From Punica granatum (Eukaryota > Streptophyta > Magnoliopsida > Myrtales > Lythraceae): DNA of 64,000 nucleotides. Shown here one piece after another: positions 34,501 through 45,700 of this stretch. The notes under the pieces were generated by a model. It had not been told where the DNA came from and ran no database searches. It saw only the letters and a list, made by a program, of their open reading frames with translations. The stretch is taken from positions 5,394,001 to 5,458,000 of the forward strand of contig NC_045129.1 of NCBI RefSeq assembly GCF_007655135.1. The letters are read 5' to 3'. Every line of letters begins with the position of its first letter. Within the stretch, counting starts at the first letter, position 1. The translations under genes were made by a program, and so were the position numbers.

Positions 34501-35756
34501 TTATATAAGTTCTACATTGACTATTAAGCAATCCAAATAATCAACTGTTGTGACTGATTTGCTGTAGTAAATTCTTCTACAAATGATCAATGCTACAATC
34601 TCCCTGTCGGATTTCAGTAAAGACTGTAGGTTCTTATGGTCGCCTTCTCTTGTAGATGGTGAAGGAAGGATATCATGTGGAAGATCACACCCTATCGAAG
34701 CCGATCCACATGAATCATCACCCAGCAAGCAGTCAATTAGGCAATACCGGGATCCCTCAGAGTAATTCTACAGGTCAAATCCCACAGTTTGCTGAAGGAG
34801 TTCCCGGACAACCGCCCAACGAACTGTTAAGTCCAGCTAATGGTGGAAATGCGTCTCTGAACCCCTCACAGAATATTTTAGCAAATTCCAGGATGCTTCC
34901 TCCTGGGAACCCACAAGCACATCAAATGTCTCAAGGCCTTATGCCTGGGGTTTCCATGGCTGCGAGGCCACAGCAGATGGATCCGCAGCAAAAGCCACAG
35001 CAGCCCCAGCAGCAACAGCAGCCACCACAACAGAATCAGAACCCAATGATTCAACAGCACCCTCAGTTCCCAAGATCGCCTATGATGCTCCCTTCAAATC
35101 CTCTCTCTCACTTGAATGCCATTGGACAGAACTCAAATGTTCAGATGGGTGACCCCATGAACAAGCCCTCCCAGCTGCAGCTTCATCTGCTGCAGCAGCA
35201 GCAGCAGCAGCAGCAGCAGAATCAACAGCAGCAGCTGCCGCCGTCCCAGATGCAACGGAAGATGATGGGGATTGCCAGCATGGGAATGGGGGGCAACTTG
35301 GTTGGTCTTGCAGGCTTTGGTAATCCGATGGGCATTGGGGGTCCAAGGGGAATAGGAGGGCCCGGGATTTCTGCATCAATGGGTCCCATGTCGAACCTTG
35401 GTAATGTAGGTCAAAACCCAATGAATCTTGGCCAAGCCTCAAGTATCGGCAATGCAATAAGCCAGAGGCTCCAGTCTGGAACTCTAACCACAGCACAAGC
35501 TGCTATGGTGGCCAAAAGGATGATGCAGTCCCGAGCAAACGTGTTGGGCGGCCCGCAGTCTGGCATGAGTGGCCTTCCAGGAGCCCGACAGATGCCTCTA
35601 GGCTCTGCAGGTTTGTCGGTGCTGGGACCAAGTATGAACATGCCCAATATGGGAGCGATGCAGCGGCCAGCAGTGGGGCCAATGGGCCCTCCGAAGATGC
35701 CAGGGATGAATCTTTATGTAAACCAGCAGCAGCAGCAAATGCAATTGCAGCAGCCA

Positions 35757-35788
<32 letters not shown>

Positions 35789-36245
35789 GATGCAACTTCA
35801 ACAGCAGCAGCACATGCAGCTTCAGCAGCAGCAGGCACCACAGAAGCTGAACCAGCAAGAGACTAATTCTCCCTTACAGTCTGTCGTGTCGCTGCCACCA
35901 CCATCTCAAATGGGCTCACCTCCGAATCCAATGGGGATGCCACAGCTGAGCCCACAGCAGCTTCAGCAGCAGGCACCCCAGCAACAACAGCAGCTGCCAC
36001 CGCAGCAGCCTCAGCTACAGCCTCAGCAGCAGCAGTCTAGCCCACAGCAGATGAGCCAGCGAACTCCAATGAGCCCGCAGCAGATCAGCTCCGGAGCAAT
36101 TCACCCCATGAGCGCGGGTAACCCAGACGCCTGCCCCGCGAGCCCCCAAGTCAGCTCTCAGAGTCAGACCCTTGGCTCAGTTGGCAGTATAAATAATTCT
36201 CCCATGGATGTACAGAACAAGAGCAACTCAATGGGCAACCGATAA
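28533..36245 (+). CDS. PHL: PHL / SPT20-like nuclear coactivator
   Basis: This is the homologue of Arabidopsis PHYTOCHROME-DEPENDENT LATE-FLOWERING, a nuclear protein that binds phytochrome B and CONSTANS and carries an Spt20 (SAGA-type coactivator) domain. Twelve coding exons join in frame: 28533-28661, 29309-29384, 29469-29533, 29643-29711, 30142-30222, 31371-31532, 31626-31724, 31798-33185, 33748-33974, 34069-34217, 34379-34417, 34656-36245. They give 1357 residues, close to the Arabidopsis length. The start MGVSFKVSKVG is the conserved N terminus. The Spt20 region spans about 70-227 (LHLFTDGYSIGKPSE, GRIPGDLLDGLPCKYVDG). A basic ARKKRSRQ near 235-242 may be a nuclear signal. Residues 829-1357 are a Gln/Met/Pro-rich tail with polyglutamine runs. 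Introns all use GT-AG. A MULE ends 218 bp upstream, and a MITE sits in intron 5. Confidence 0.9.
30640..30885. mobile_element. MITE in intron 5 of the PHL gene
   Basis: This AT-rich block contains ctcaactattcattactttt and ctcaactcaactcaactc. Its inverse closely matches the element at 55307-55568 (agtaatgaatagttgagaga, attgtattgttgaatt). The two copies lie in introns of different genes, which defines a family. The ends are approximate. Confidence 0.6.
35190..35237 (+). repeat. CAG run coding polyglutamine (nine Gln plus NQQQQ)
   Basis: The pure CAG stretch in PHL exon 12 encodes nine consecutive Gln, followed by Asn and more Gln. It is likely to vary in length between alleles. Confidence 0.85.
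35721..35850 (+). repeat. Second glutamine-rich CAG/CAA tract of PHL
   Basis: Mixed CAG and CAA codons encode Gln runs interrupted by Met, Leu and His (patterns such as QMQLQQ). CAA interruptions make it less slippage-prone than the upstream run. Confidence 0.8.
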
Positions 36246-36943
36246 GCGGTGAAATTATTATCCCTCTGGAAGACTTTGAGCAATGTTTTTTCCTAGACCT
36301 GATCACTGCTCAGATGCTTTCCGAACAAGAAACAAGAAGGAACCTTTCGGTTTCCAAGTACTCTTTGTTTGGGATGAAGTTGATAGGATAAGATAACTCT
36401 GTGACAGCAACTTACATTTTGGTATTGTAGCTTTTTGAACCCGGTTGTACATATCGCAGTAGTATTATTTGTTGTAGTAAACTACTCTGTACATCAAAGC
36501 TGATCCGGTGAATGTGAAAAAAGATCATTGATTCATCGAACGCCTATCACCTTCTTTGGGTTCTGGTCAGTAATCTGACCCCAACTATTGAACAAGATCC
36601 ATTATGCATCGTATTCAGTGGTTTCCTCATATCAATTCCTTACCCAACTTTAATGTTTGGTACAAGGCCTGGACTAAGAAATTGTCCCAACTTAAAAATT
36701 AGTGAATTTGTAGAAACCATGATTTCGAAAGCCCTATCACCTTCTCCGAATCTTAGTACACCCTCTAACCAACGATTGAACAAGATTCGTACTGCGTCAT
36801 ATCTTATTGTTCGTGCGGTCGTGCCAAATGAACAGTTTTTGTTCCGTGTATCGATTTCGAACGCGATTTGGAGTTAAAATTTACTGGATAGAAGATTAAT
36901 TTTAGCCTCAATTTTCAGTTAAATCTATTTCCTTGATAATAAA
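36246..36943. other. 3' flank of PHL
   Basis: Likely 3'-UTR sequence runs to about 36500, with tgtacat-type and gtaaac-rich text near 36440-36490. After that no feature is recognised up to the AT-rich island. Confidence 0.4.
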
Positions 36944-38830
36944 CTAGTCGTGGAGCCCATGCATTGCACGGGATAGTACATCAATCTAAAATGAAATTAT
37001 AATTAAGAACTAAAAAGAAAATTTTCTTCGAGAGTCAAAAGTGAAACAAAAATAATAAAATAAATAAACAATCTTCTTCACGTTTAGTAGTATACGAACT
37101 AACTTTCTAAGAGCTTATGTATAGAGGTAAGACTTTCGAGATATGGAAGTCACATTACCAATCTTGAAAAGGATATGAAGGGAAAAAGGCCAAAACTAGA
37201 GAAAAATAAAATAAAAAATTGAAAATTTTCGATAAAAATGAAAAAAAAATCGAAATATAAATTTAATCGACTCATTGGGATAGACATACGTTTCGAGAGC
37301 TCACGTCTAATTGTAGACGTATTATGTGAGCTGAATAAGCCCATGTATATGTGTATGATGATTCCTATTTATAACTACCACATAGAATCTAGATAAAATA
37401 TAATTTGATTTTTTTTTGTTAACAAATTTGATTTTTTTAAAAAAATACAATTCATATATGTCTATAAAATATTATCTAATATATTTTTATAAATAGATAT
37501 CTATAAAATAAATAATTTATTTATACTTTTTCTTTGGGAAAATGACACTATTGGTCCTATTTGTTTGTCAATTTTTGACATCGAGACATAAATGTTTCAG
37601 TTTGAAAAAACAAGTCCAAACTGAAACATTTAGGATTCGATGTCAAAAATTGGCAAACAAATAGGACCAATAGTGTCATTTTCCCTTTTTCTTCCTATAT
37701 ATACTAAAGGTTGTCCATGTAACCATATATTAAGTATGTTTATATTATGTATAAATATATATACTTGTATATACTTATTTTCATGTTAATATTGATGTGA
37801 TGAAATATTAATTTTTATTTTAAAAAACAAGATTATTAAATAATATCTATACATATAATAAAATCTTCTCATTTATTTCAAATACATTATGTTATATAAA
37901 TTAAAAAAATTAAAGAAATCAAGGAATCAAATTTTATGATGAGATATCTTTAAAATTATTTTTTATTAAAAAGAATTCCGAAAATATAAATAAATTAATT
38001 AAAACCTAGATAATTCTTTTTAGAAAATATATGCTTATATATATTTATTTTGATGTTAACATTGATAAGATGAAATTTTAATTTTAATTTTAAAAAATTT
38101 AAGATTATTAAATAATATCTACACATATAATAAAATCTTCTCATTTATTTCAAATTCAAATACATTATGTTTACGATGATATATCTCTAAGAAATATTTT
38201 TTATTAAAAATAATTACGAAAATAAACAAATAAAGACCAAGAAAATTCCTTTCGGAAAATATATACTAATATATACTTATTAAGTTTCACTAAAAAACAA
38301 AGCGATTTGATGCCATATATTAATATATTTATATTATGTATGAATATATACGTATTTTGATTTTAATATTTGTGTGCTGAGATATTAATTTTTATTTTTA
38401 AAAAATTCAAGACTATTAAATAATAATCTATACATATTATAAAATCCTCTCATTTATTTCATATACATTATGTTATATAAATTATAAAATTAAAGAAATG
38501 AAAATAAGATTTTATGATAAGATATCATTAAAAAAGTTATTAAAAATAATTTCAAAAATAAAATTAAATAAATAAAAACCTAGAAAATTCCTTTCAGAAA
38601 ATATACGCTAATATGTATTTATTTTGATGTTAATTTATGTGACCAAATATTTATTTTAAATTTTAAAAACTCAATATTATTAAATAATATCTATACATAT
38701 AACAAAATCTTCTCACATAAATAATAAAAATTAAAAAAATCAAGAAATTGAATTTTATAATGAAATATCTTTAAAAATATTTTTTATTAAAAATAATTCC
38801 TAAAATAACTATATATATATAAATTTGGAA
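36944..38830 (-). mobile_element. AT-rich island with Helitron-like end and four diverged tandem units
   Basis: On the minus strand, a GC-richer hairpin (cccgtgcaatgcatggg) lies 8 bp before CTAG then T at 36943-36948, a Helitron-type 3' end. The interior has four diverged units of about 260-290 bp starting near 37780, 38045, 38355 and 38620. Each contains tgatgttaat-type text, a run of attaaataatatctatacatata, then aaaatcttctcattta. The 5' end is not defined. The Helitron assignment is tentative; the tandem organisation is visible directly. Confidence 0.4.
37536..37685. mobile_element. 150-bp hairpin MITE derived from the MULE family
   Basis: Two 69-bp arms, identical at about 65 positions, are separated by a 12-bp spacer, so the element is almost a perfect palindrome. 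Each arm starts gggaaaatgacact and follows the outer 70 bp of the 20862-28314 MULE terminal repeat closely. Flanks tttttcttt (37527-37535) and tttttcttc (37686-37694) are a 9-bp target duplication with one mismatch. It has no coding capacity. Transcripts across it would fold into a long hairpin. Confidence 0.88.
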
Positions 38831-38951
38831 AATGGACGAACTTCAACTCTAAGCAAGCGAATCCACCTTCCCCTCGCCCGTTCTTGGAAATCGTAATCTT
38901 ATCGGAGCTGTTCCCGTCCCCCAACAACTTTCCCGGCCGAGGCGACGAAAA

Positions 38952-41048
38952 ATGAACCGGAATTCGGGGTCACATCGCGGCCCCCGCACCGGCCGCGCCG
39001 TTCACCGTCGCAGCAGTGATGTATGTAAACCTCATTTCTACCATATTTCCCTTCCTCTTCCAGTCTTCCTTTTCCTCCTCTACTTTCAGTTCAGCATGCT
39101 ATTGTTCTTGTGGGATGTCTATGTGATGACTGCAGTACGATTGTTCCGATGAGCCCGGTTTCAGGTTAAACACTGGTTAATTTCCTGGATTATTGCTGCT
39201 TATATAGGGTACACCCATATGCAATCATTGTTCGGTAACGACGTGTGGTAATGTGATGAAGCTAATTAAGGGTGACTACCTTGTGGTCACCGATTACAAC
39301 GACGGCGCGTGATTTTGTCGATGAACACTCAATCGATTTGACTCGTTAATTTTGTTGCTGTTTACCTACGCTGCCGCAATCATACATTTGCAGGATGGTG
39401 TTTCCTCGGCCAGTGGTTCTGATGGGAGTAAGGACGGATTGCACCGGCAGTGGAAGGTCAAAGAAAGGGGACAGGTAAAGGAAATTAAGGCAGACACTGA
39501 GGGTTTTGGTGTTGGGAGAACTCGACAAGCTGAGCCAGAGGATTGTGTTTCCTCATCTGAGGCAAAAGTTCCTTCCCTCATCAATCACTCCTCACCACGA
39601 AAGCCGAGTTTTACCGCCAAAGAAGATGAGTGGACTCTTGACAAGAACGATCCTGAAACTTCTTCAGGTCGCGGTGATTCGTTGCAACCTGGGGAACTGA
39701 TAGCAGTCGAGCATTTCGATATTTTCCTGCCGTCCTCTGGGACGCCAGCGATGTTGAGGCCTTCCTTGTTAGCAAAGAACAGGGAGAAACGGAATGAAAT
39801 GAAACGGTCGATGGCAGGGCAGGACATAGTTGTGTTGAGGCCTGGGATGGTTCTTATAAAGAACTTCTTACCCTTTGCTGATCAGGTACTGCACAAGTAG
39901 GACCAGTTCTGTTGAGCATTTTGAAGATTATTGATCTCTACAATATCATGAGCCATATCATATATCTATTTTTGTTTGCTCATATGCTTTAGGTCAAAAT
40001 CCTAAAGCTGTGTCGTCGCCTCGGTCTGGGGCCAGGTGGTTTCTACCAACCAGGTTATCGTGATGGCGCGAAACTGCACTTGAAAATGATGTGCCTTGGT
40101 AAAAACTGGGACCCTGAGACAAGCAAATACGGAGAGGAGCGGCCAATTGATGGAGCTAAACCTCCCGAGATTCCCAGTGAGTTTCTCGATTTTGTCAAGA
40201 AAGCAATTGAGGACTGCCATGCTTTTTTAAGGGAAAAGACCAAGGAAGGGTTTCCCGAACAAGTGATTCCAGGGGTATCCCCAAACATTTGTATCGTCAA
40301 CTTTTACTCTGCAAGCGGACGACTTGGTCTACATCAGGTTTGCCTTAGCATCTATCTCTTCCTATACAACAAATTCTTTGACGACGACATTTATGTGGGT
40401 GTTCCATGAAAAGATAAAGGTGTTCTCTTATGGATTTTCAGATGGTAATCATAATTTGACTTTGATGATTTGACAAATGAAAGGAAAATTACTTCCCTTT
40501 ATTGCTTGGACATTGTCACCTTGTGTTTTTTTGCAGTTGGTTGTCGAGAAGAGTTACAATTCTATTTATGGCTTTTCAAGGATTATCATATGACTTATTT
40601 TATTAGTTAAGTCGAGTTCCCTGGAGTTCATGTAAATAACACATTATAACTCTGGCATGTTCAGCTCTTCTGTGAGAATTTTTGGACAACATAATACTTC
40701 ACATCTATTAATATTTTTGTTCCCATCACTTGGTTTTTCTGTTCCTAAGCATATTTCCATTGCTTCAAGCAGGACCGAGATGAGAGGGAGGCAAGCCTTA
40801 AGAAGGGATTACCTGTCATATCCTTTTCTATTGGAGACACAGCTGAATTCTTGTATGGAGATCAAAGAGATGTTGATAAGGCAGAGAAGGTATTGCTGGA
40901 ATCAGGAGATGTCCTGGTGTTTGGTGGAAAATCGAGGCATATTTTTCACGGGGTTGCTTCAATAATGACGAACTCAGCAACGAAAATTTTGTTGGAAGAA
41001 ACAAATCTTCGACCAGGTCGACTGAATCTAACATTCAGAGAGTACTGA
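38952..41048 (+). CDS. AlkB-type 2-oxoglutarate/Fe(II) dioxygenase (ALKBH1-like)
   Basis: It likely demethylates nucleic acid bases using 2-oxoglutarate, oxygen and Fe(II); the substrate cannot be told from sequence. Four exons join in frame: 38952-39020, 39394-39885, 39993-40337, 40773-41048 (393 residues). Residues 1-140 are a low-complexity, polar leader. The AlkB fold follows (VVLRPGMVLIKNFLP, then GGFYQPGY, MCLGKNWDP, VNFYSASGRLGLHQ, FSIGDTAEFLYG). The iron ligands are the H301-x-D303 pair and H361 in RHIFHGV. The 2-oxoglutarate-binding arginine is in RLNLTFRE near the end. Intron 3 falls exactly between Gln302 and Asp303, inside the HxD motif. The core resembles the ALKBH1 group, to which plant ABH1-like proteins belong. 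Confidence 0.88.
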
Positions 41049-42767
41049 AAAGTGGTTGGTTTTGCCATGTATAGCCTTTCAGATTCTATTCGCTATTTGC
41101 TTGCATACAAAGAGGATATGTGACAGGCTTGTGTTTATTTCATTGCAAGTATGAAGCTATGTTTAGCATAGGTATGATGTGTTCGTGAATCAGTTGCAGA
41201 CGCTCTGACATCCGTTTGATAGTAAATGATTATGAGGGCCTCAATTGGCTTGAAAACAGCTTTACGGATATAGTGAATGTTCGGATCAGATTGTTTTCAC
41301 CAGATTGTTTGAAGAACTTCTCTATATCAGATTGTTTTCACAAGAGGGGTGGAAAATTCAATCGAGGTTCTCGTATAGTAAATTGTTGTTTGCATAACCT
41401 AGACTTCTCGAGTCGTTCGATGATCTTGGCCCCGCAAGTTAGATATATCGAAGGGAAAAAGTGATGTATAGCCTGAGTTTAATGGAAACAAACAACTGCA
41501 CTTTTTTAGTACAAGAAAGTGGATTCAACTTCCACCAAAGCACATACTATTGATTTCCAGCCTGTTTTGGTTTTTATTTGATGAAAATCTCTCAATGATT
41601 ATTGTTTATTTATATTATTGTATCTGTTGAGCTAACATGGTCTGATTTTACCTGTTTTGGCATTTGGTGGACTCCCCGAAAATCTAAGTCGTGCCCAAAA
41701 TGGCAAAACTTGAACCTTCTCCTCCCTTTTTGGCTGCCAAACTTCAACAGTCACTTTATCGATCGAAAGACGACACTCGGTTTCTTGGGTGAGATCACAC
41801 GCATGCCACTTGTCCAGGAACACCTAAATGTCATATGCATATATCTTGTTACGAGTCTCCCGTCATTGGTGTAATAACTTGGAAGCTGTATGATGCATGA
41901 AATAACTGGTCGAGAACTAACAGGTTGATTATGCCGGAGACAAATGCCCGGATACATCTGATCGGTCCATTCATGACGGGAATTGATCCCCCGCTGCGTA
42001 ACAGCTCGCTGCAGCGGTCATGTGCGAACCAGAGATGAGCCAAATTCTTAGGAATCACTTTATGAGAGAAACATATAATAGTAGGAAGGGCCTTATTCTA
42101 TGGAAGAGCCCATAAGATCAACCACCCACCCACCAGCCCCTTCTTCCCATCATTTCTATCAAAGTGGGATCCATACTTCGCCACCTTTCCAGAGGAGCTT
42201 CCATTCAAATCCTCCATGGGCAAAGCTATATATTTAGCCTCTCAATCTCAAACAAACCAACAGCTAAGTCCTCTATGAGAGAAACTCGGAAAATGGAAGT
42301 ACTAGGGAGATGGCAATACCCGGATGGAGAAGCAGGGCACATGCTGGTATACTGGATTTTCGATCGGTTTCTTTCCCCGAGATAGCCGGTCTCTGATTGG
42401 CCTGTGTATATGCATGTGCCCTGGCTCTCCATCTCGGGCCTTCTCCCTCTCGGCATGAAGCTGGTGGGAAAAATGTTCAAGGCAAATGCTCAGCATTGCA
42501 TCTCCTCAACTTGCAGAAGTTAAGGTAACGGCACAGCTTACTTTTACAGTTGAATTTCGGGAACTAAAGACCAAGTTTTGAACTTCCCATTTTCATCCTT
42601 TCTCCTTCTGGCCTATCACTACAATGATCAGTACATGAATTTCCCAGAAATTTACTGGAGCACCAGTCGTAAGACATGTCTTCTGTGATTTTCCGTGTAC
42701 ACAAGTCCTTAGGGAGAGGCAGGATACTATATATATGACTAGGGAAAAGGAATGTGCCAAAGATGAC
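41049..42767. other. Intergenic DNA between convergent AlkB and ABCB genes
   Basis: These two genes are convergent, so this holds two 3'-UTRs plus spacer. Short frames here have no recognisable motif. Confidence 0.5.
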
Positions 42768-45700
42768 TCAAGCGAATGCATTGGCCTCATTCTCGGCCCG
42801 GACAAGGGTGGCATAAAGGCCGTTAACGTGGGAGGCGAGGAGTGAGTCATGGGTCCCGAACTCTGTGACTGTCCCATCCCTAACAACGGCGATCATGTCG
42901 GCATCCCGGATGGTGGAGATCCGGTGGGCAACCACGATTGTGGTGGCCTGCCTGGAGACCTTCCTCAAGGCATCCTGAACATGCCTCTCTGACTCCAGGT
43001 CTAGGGCACTGCTCGCTTCATCTAGCAAGAGGACTTTCGATCTTTTCAGTATTGCTCGTGCAATGGCAATCCTCTGCTTCTGTCCTCCGGACAGCATGAC
43101 GCCGCTGTCCCCAACCTGAAAATAGGAACCCAACATGTTATAGGCATCGTTTTACTCTATTTTCTAGGTGCATTCTGTTGATGAAACTAGCATTGAATTA
43201 CTAGAGGCATGCCATCGGAGAAACTTGCATTCAATAAGAGCGCATCTGCTATTTGTTTAAGGCAAGATCGTAGAGCAAAATTGTTCCATCCGAGATTGCG
43301 CATATTCCTTCGTCGTATGAGGTACTAGGACTAGGAAAAGTGATAAAAGCGCTTGTTCAGAGTTTGGTTACCTGGGTCTCGTATCCCTGTGGTAGACCAC
43401 TGATGAACTTGTGAATGTAAGCCTCCTTCGCAGCCTCCTCGATCTCACTCCAAGAGGCATTAGAGTCCCCGAAGGCAATATTTTCCCTAATGCTCCCAGC
43501 AAAGAGGGCAGGCTCCTGACCCACCAGAGCCATTTGCCTCCTCAACCACTTCAAGTTCATCTCCCTCAAGTCCATCTTCCCCATCATCACCTTTCCTTGG
43601 ATCGGATCATAGAATCTTTGGACCAACCAAACAACTGTCGACTTTCCCGACCCGCTGCCCCCAACAAGCGCCACCACCCTCCCTTCCTTGACCTTTAAAG
43701 TGAACTCCCTCAAGACGACCACCTCCGGCCTTGATGGGTATGCAAAGGTCACTTTCCGGAACTCAATGTCCCAGGGCCTGGACCTGTCAAGTTTCCTCCC
43801 CCGATCCCTGCCACCGCTCCCTATGAGTGGCCTCCGGTTGATGATGTCGAACACTGCAGGGATGGCGGAACTGGCCTGGGATGTGTCTGGAGCCAGGCCT
43901 GCTAGCTGACCAACTGAGAATGAGCTCAGGACCAGGATCAGGAAGATCTTGTAGACCACCCCAAAACTCGTGTAACCTTCCTTCACAAGATACGCACCAA
44001 ACCACAGAGTCAGGGTGTAGGCCCCGTACATCGCCCCCTGAGATAACCCCAGTGTCAGGCCCAGAATCTGGGACCTTCTCGCTGACTTCTTCCTCGGCTC
44101 AGACAATGCTTGGTCAAATGACCTGATGAGCTGCTCCTGAGCTGAGAAGGTCGTCACTGTCCTTATGTTCGATATTGCACCAGCTGCTATGTTGCTGGCC
44201 TTTGCATAGGCATTGTTATCGATCCTAGGTCCAATGTTTATGATCAAGCTTAGGTAGCTTGCCCCGAGGGTGAATGGAGTCAGGGCCACCGCCAAAAGGG
44301 TAAGCCTCCACTCCAGCACAAATGAGACACCGAGCCCGACTGCAGCTGAAGTTATGCCCATCAACATGACCGAGATCCGATCCCCCAGGACTGACCGGAA
44401 ACTTATGCAGTCAGTGGACAGCCTTGAGACCAATACTCCTGTGGAGTTGTCCTCAAAGTCAAACCAACCCGGCTCCTGCTTCAGGATCGAGCGGAACAAG
44501 AGGTCTCGGACCCGCGCTGTAAGCCTAGTGCCTGCCCACCCACAGAATCCTTGCTGCCCTGTCATGGAGAGTATGCACCCAACCCCGAGCCCGACAAGGG
44601 CTAAGCAGAGATGGCCAACTTGCCTCTTCATCCTCTCAGTGTCCTTATCAAAGTAGATCCGAAGGGCCTCACCGAGAAGAAAGGGAAACACTGACAGAAT
44701 TGCACCAGCAAACATTCCTAAGAGAAATCCAACTAAGAGAACAGTCATCTCAGGCTTCTGTAAGTTCCACACCTCAGAAAGTTTGTAATTTCGCATCATT
44801 GGATTTTGCTCTACTTCCTCGAGTACCATGTTGCTATGTTCTTCTTGAGTCGATTTATAGTACTTTGATCTTGAAACATCATGGCCGTAATGAACCGATT
44901 GCTCATATAATGGTAAATTACCTCCACCCTTCTGAGGGGTGCTCTGTTGTTTCGGGGATCTCCTATCATGGTTTGTATCTGAGGCCAGCTTCACAAGGTC
45001 ATGGTATGCTCCGCCTCTCTCCAAGAGTGAGCGGTGGTCCCCGATCTCAACTACTGAGCCCTGATCAAGAACAGCAATGGCATGGGAGTTCCTGACTGTG
45101 GCAAGCCTGTGAGCAATCACAATGGTGGTCCGGCCCGTTGAGATCTTGTCTATTGCCTGCTGGACTACAATCTCGGATTCAGGGTCGAGGGCGCTTGTAG
45201 GCTCATCTAAGAGGAGGATTTTGGGATCCTTTATCATGGCCCGCGCTAGGGCGATCCTCTGCTTTTGGCCTCCTGAGAGTAAAGCTCCTCTGTCGCCGAC
45301 CTGCATATGAAGGCTCATGTAAGAAATGATTAAGATGATTACATATTCTAAAAATTCAAAAAAGTACAATCAATTGACACTGGGTATAGATCAAGATCAA
45401 CAAAATATCTCGTATACTGTATAGATCGGCAGAACGGTTCACATTCACAATGACATGTCCAAGTTCTTAACAGTTATTGGATGAAAATCGCGGGAGCTAA
45501 CCTGAGTATTATAGCCCTGAGGGAGGGAGGAGATGAAACCATGCGCATTGGCGGCAATGCACGCTGCCATGACCTCTTTCCTGGTGGCATTCTCCTTCCC
45601 CATCATCACGTTCTCTATTATACTTGTCGCAAAGAGCACCGGCTCCTGACCCACCATCCCTATTTGGCTCCTCAGCCACTTTACTTGCAGAGACTTCAGG

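Noticed and set aside
34878..35858. Leu- and Ala-rich minus-strand frames
   Set aside because: They are antisense readings of the CAG repeats in PHL exon 12.
41216..41464. 82-codon plus-strand frame after the AlkB gene
   Set aside because: Lies in the likely 3'-UTR and has no motif.
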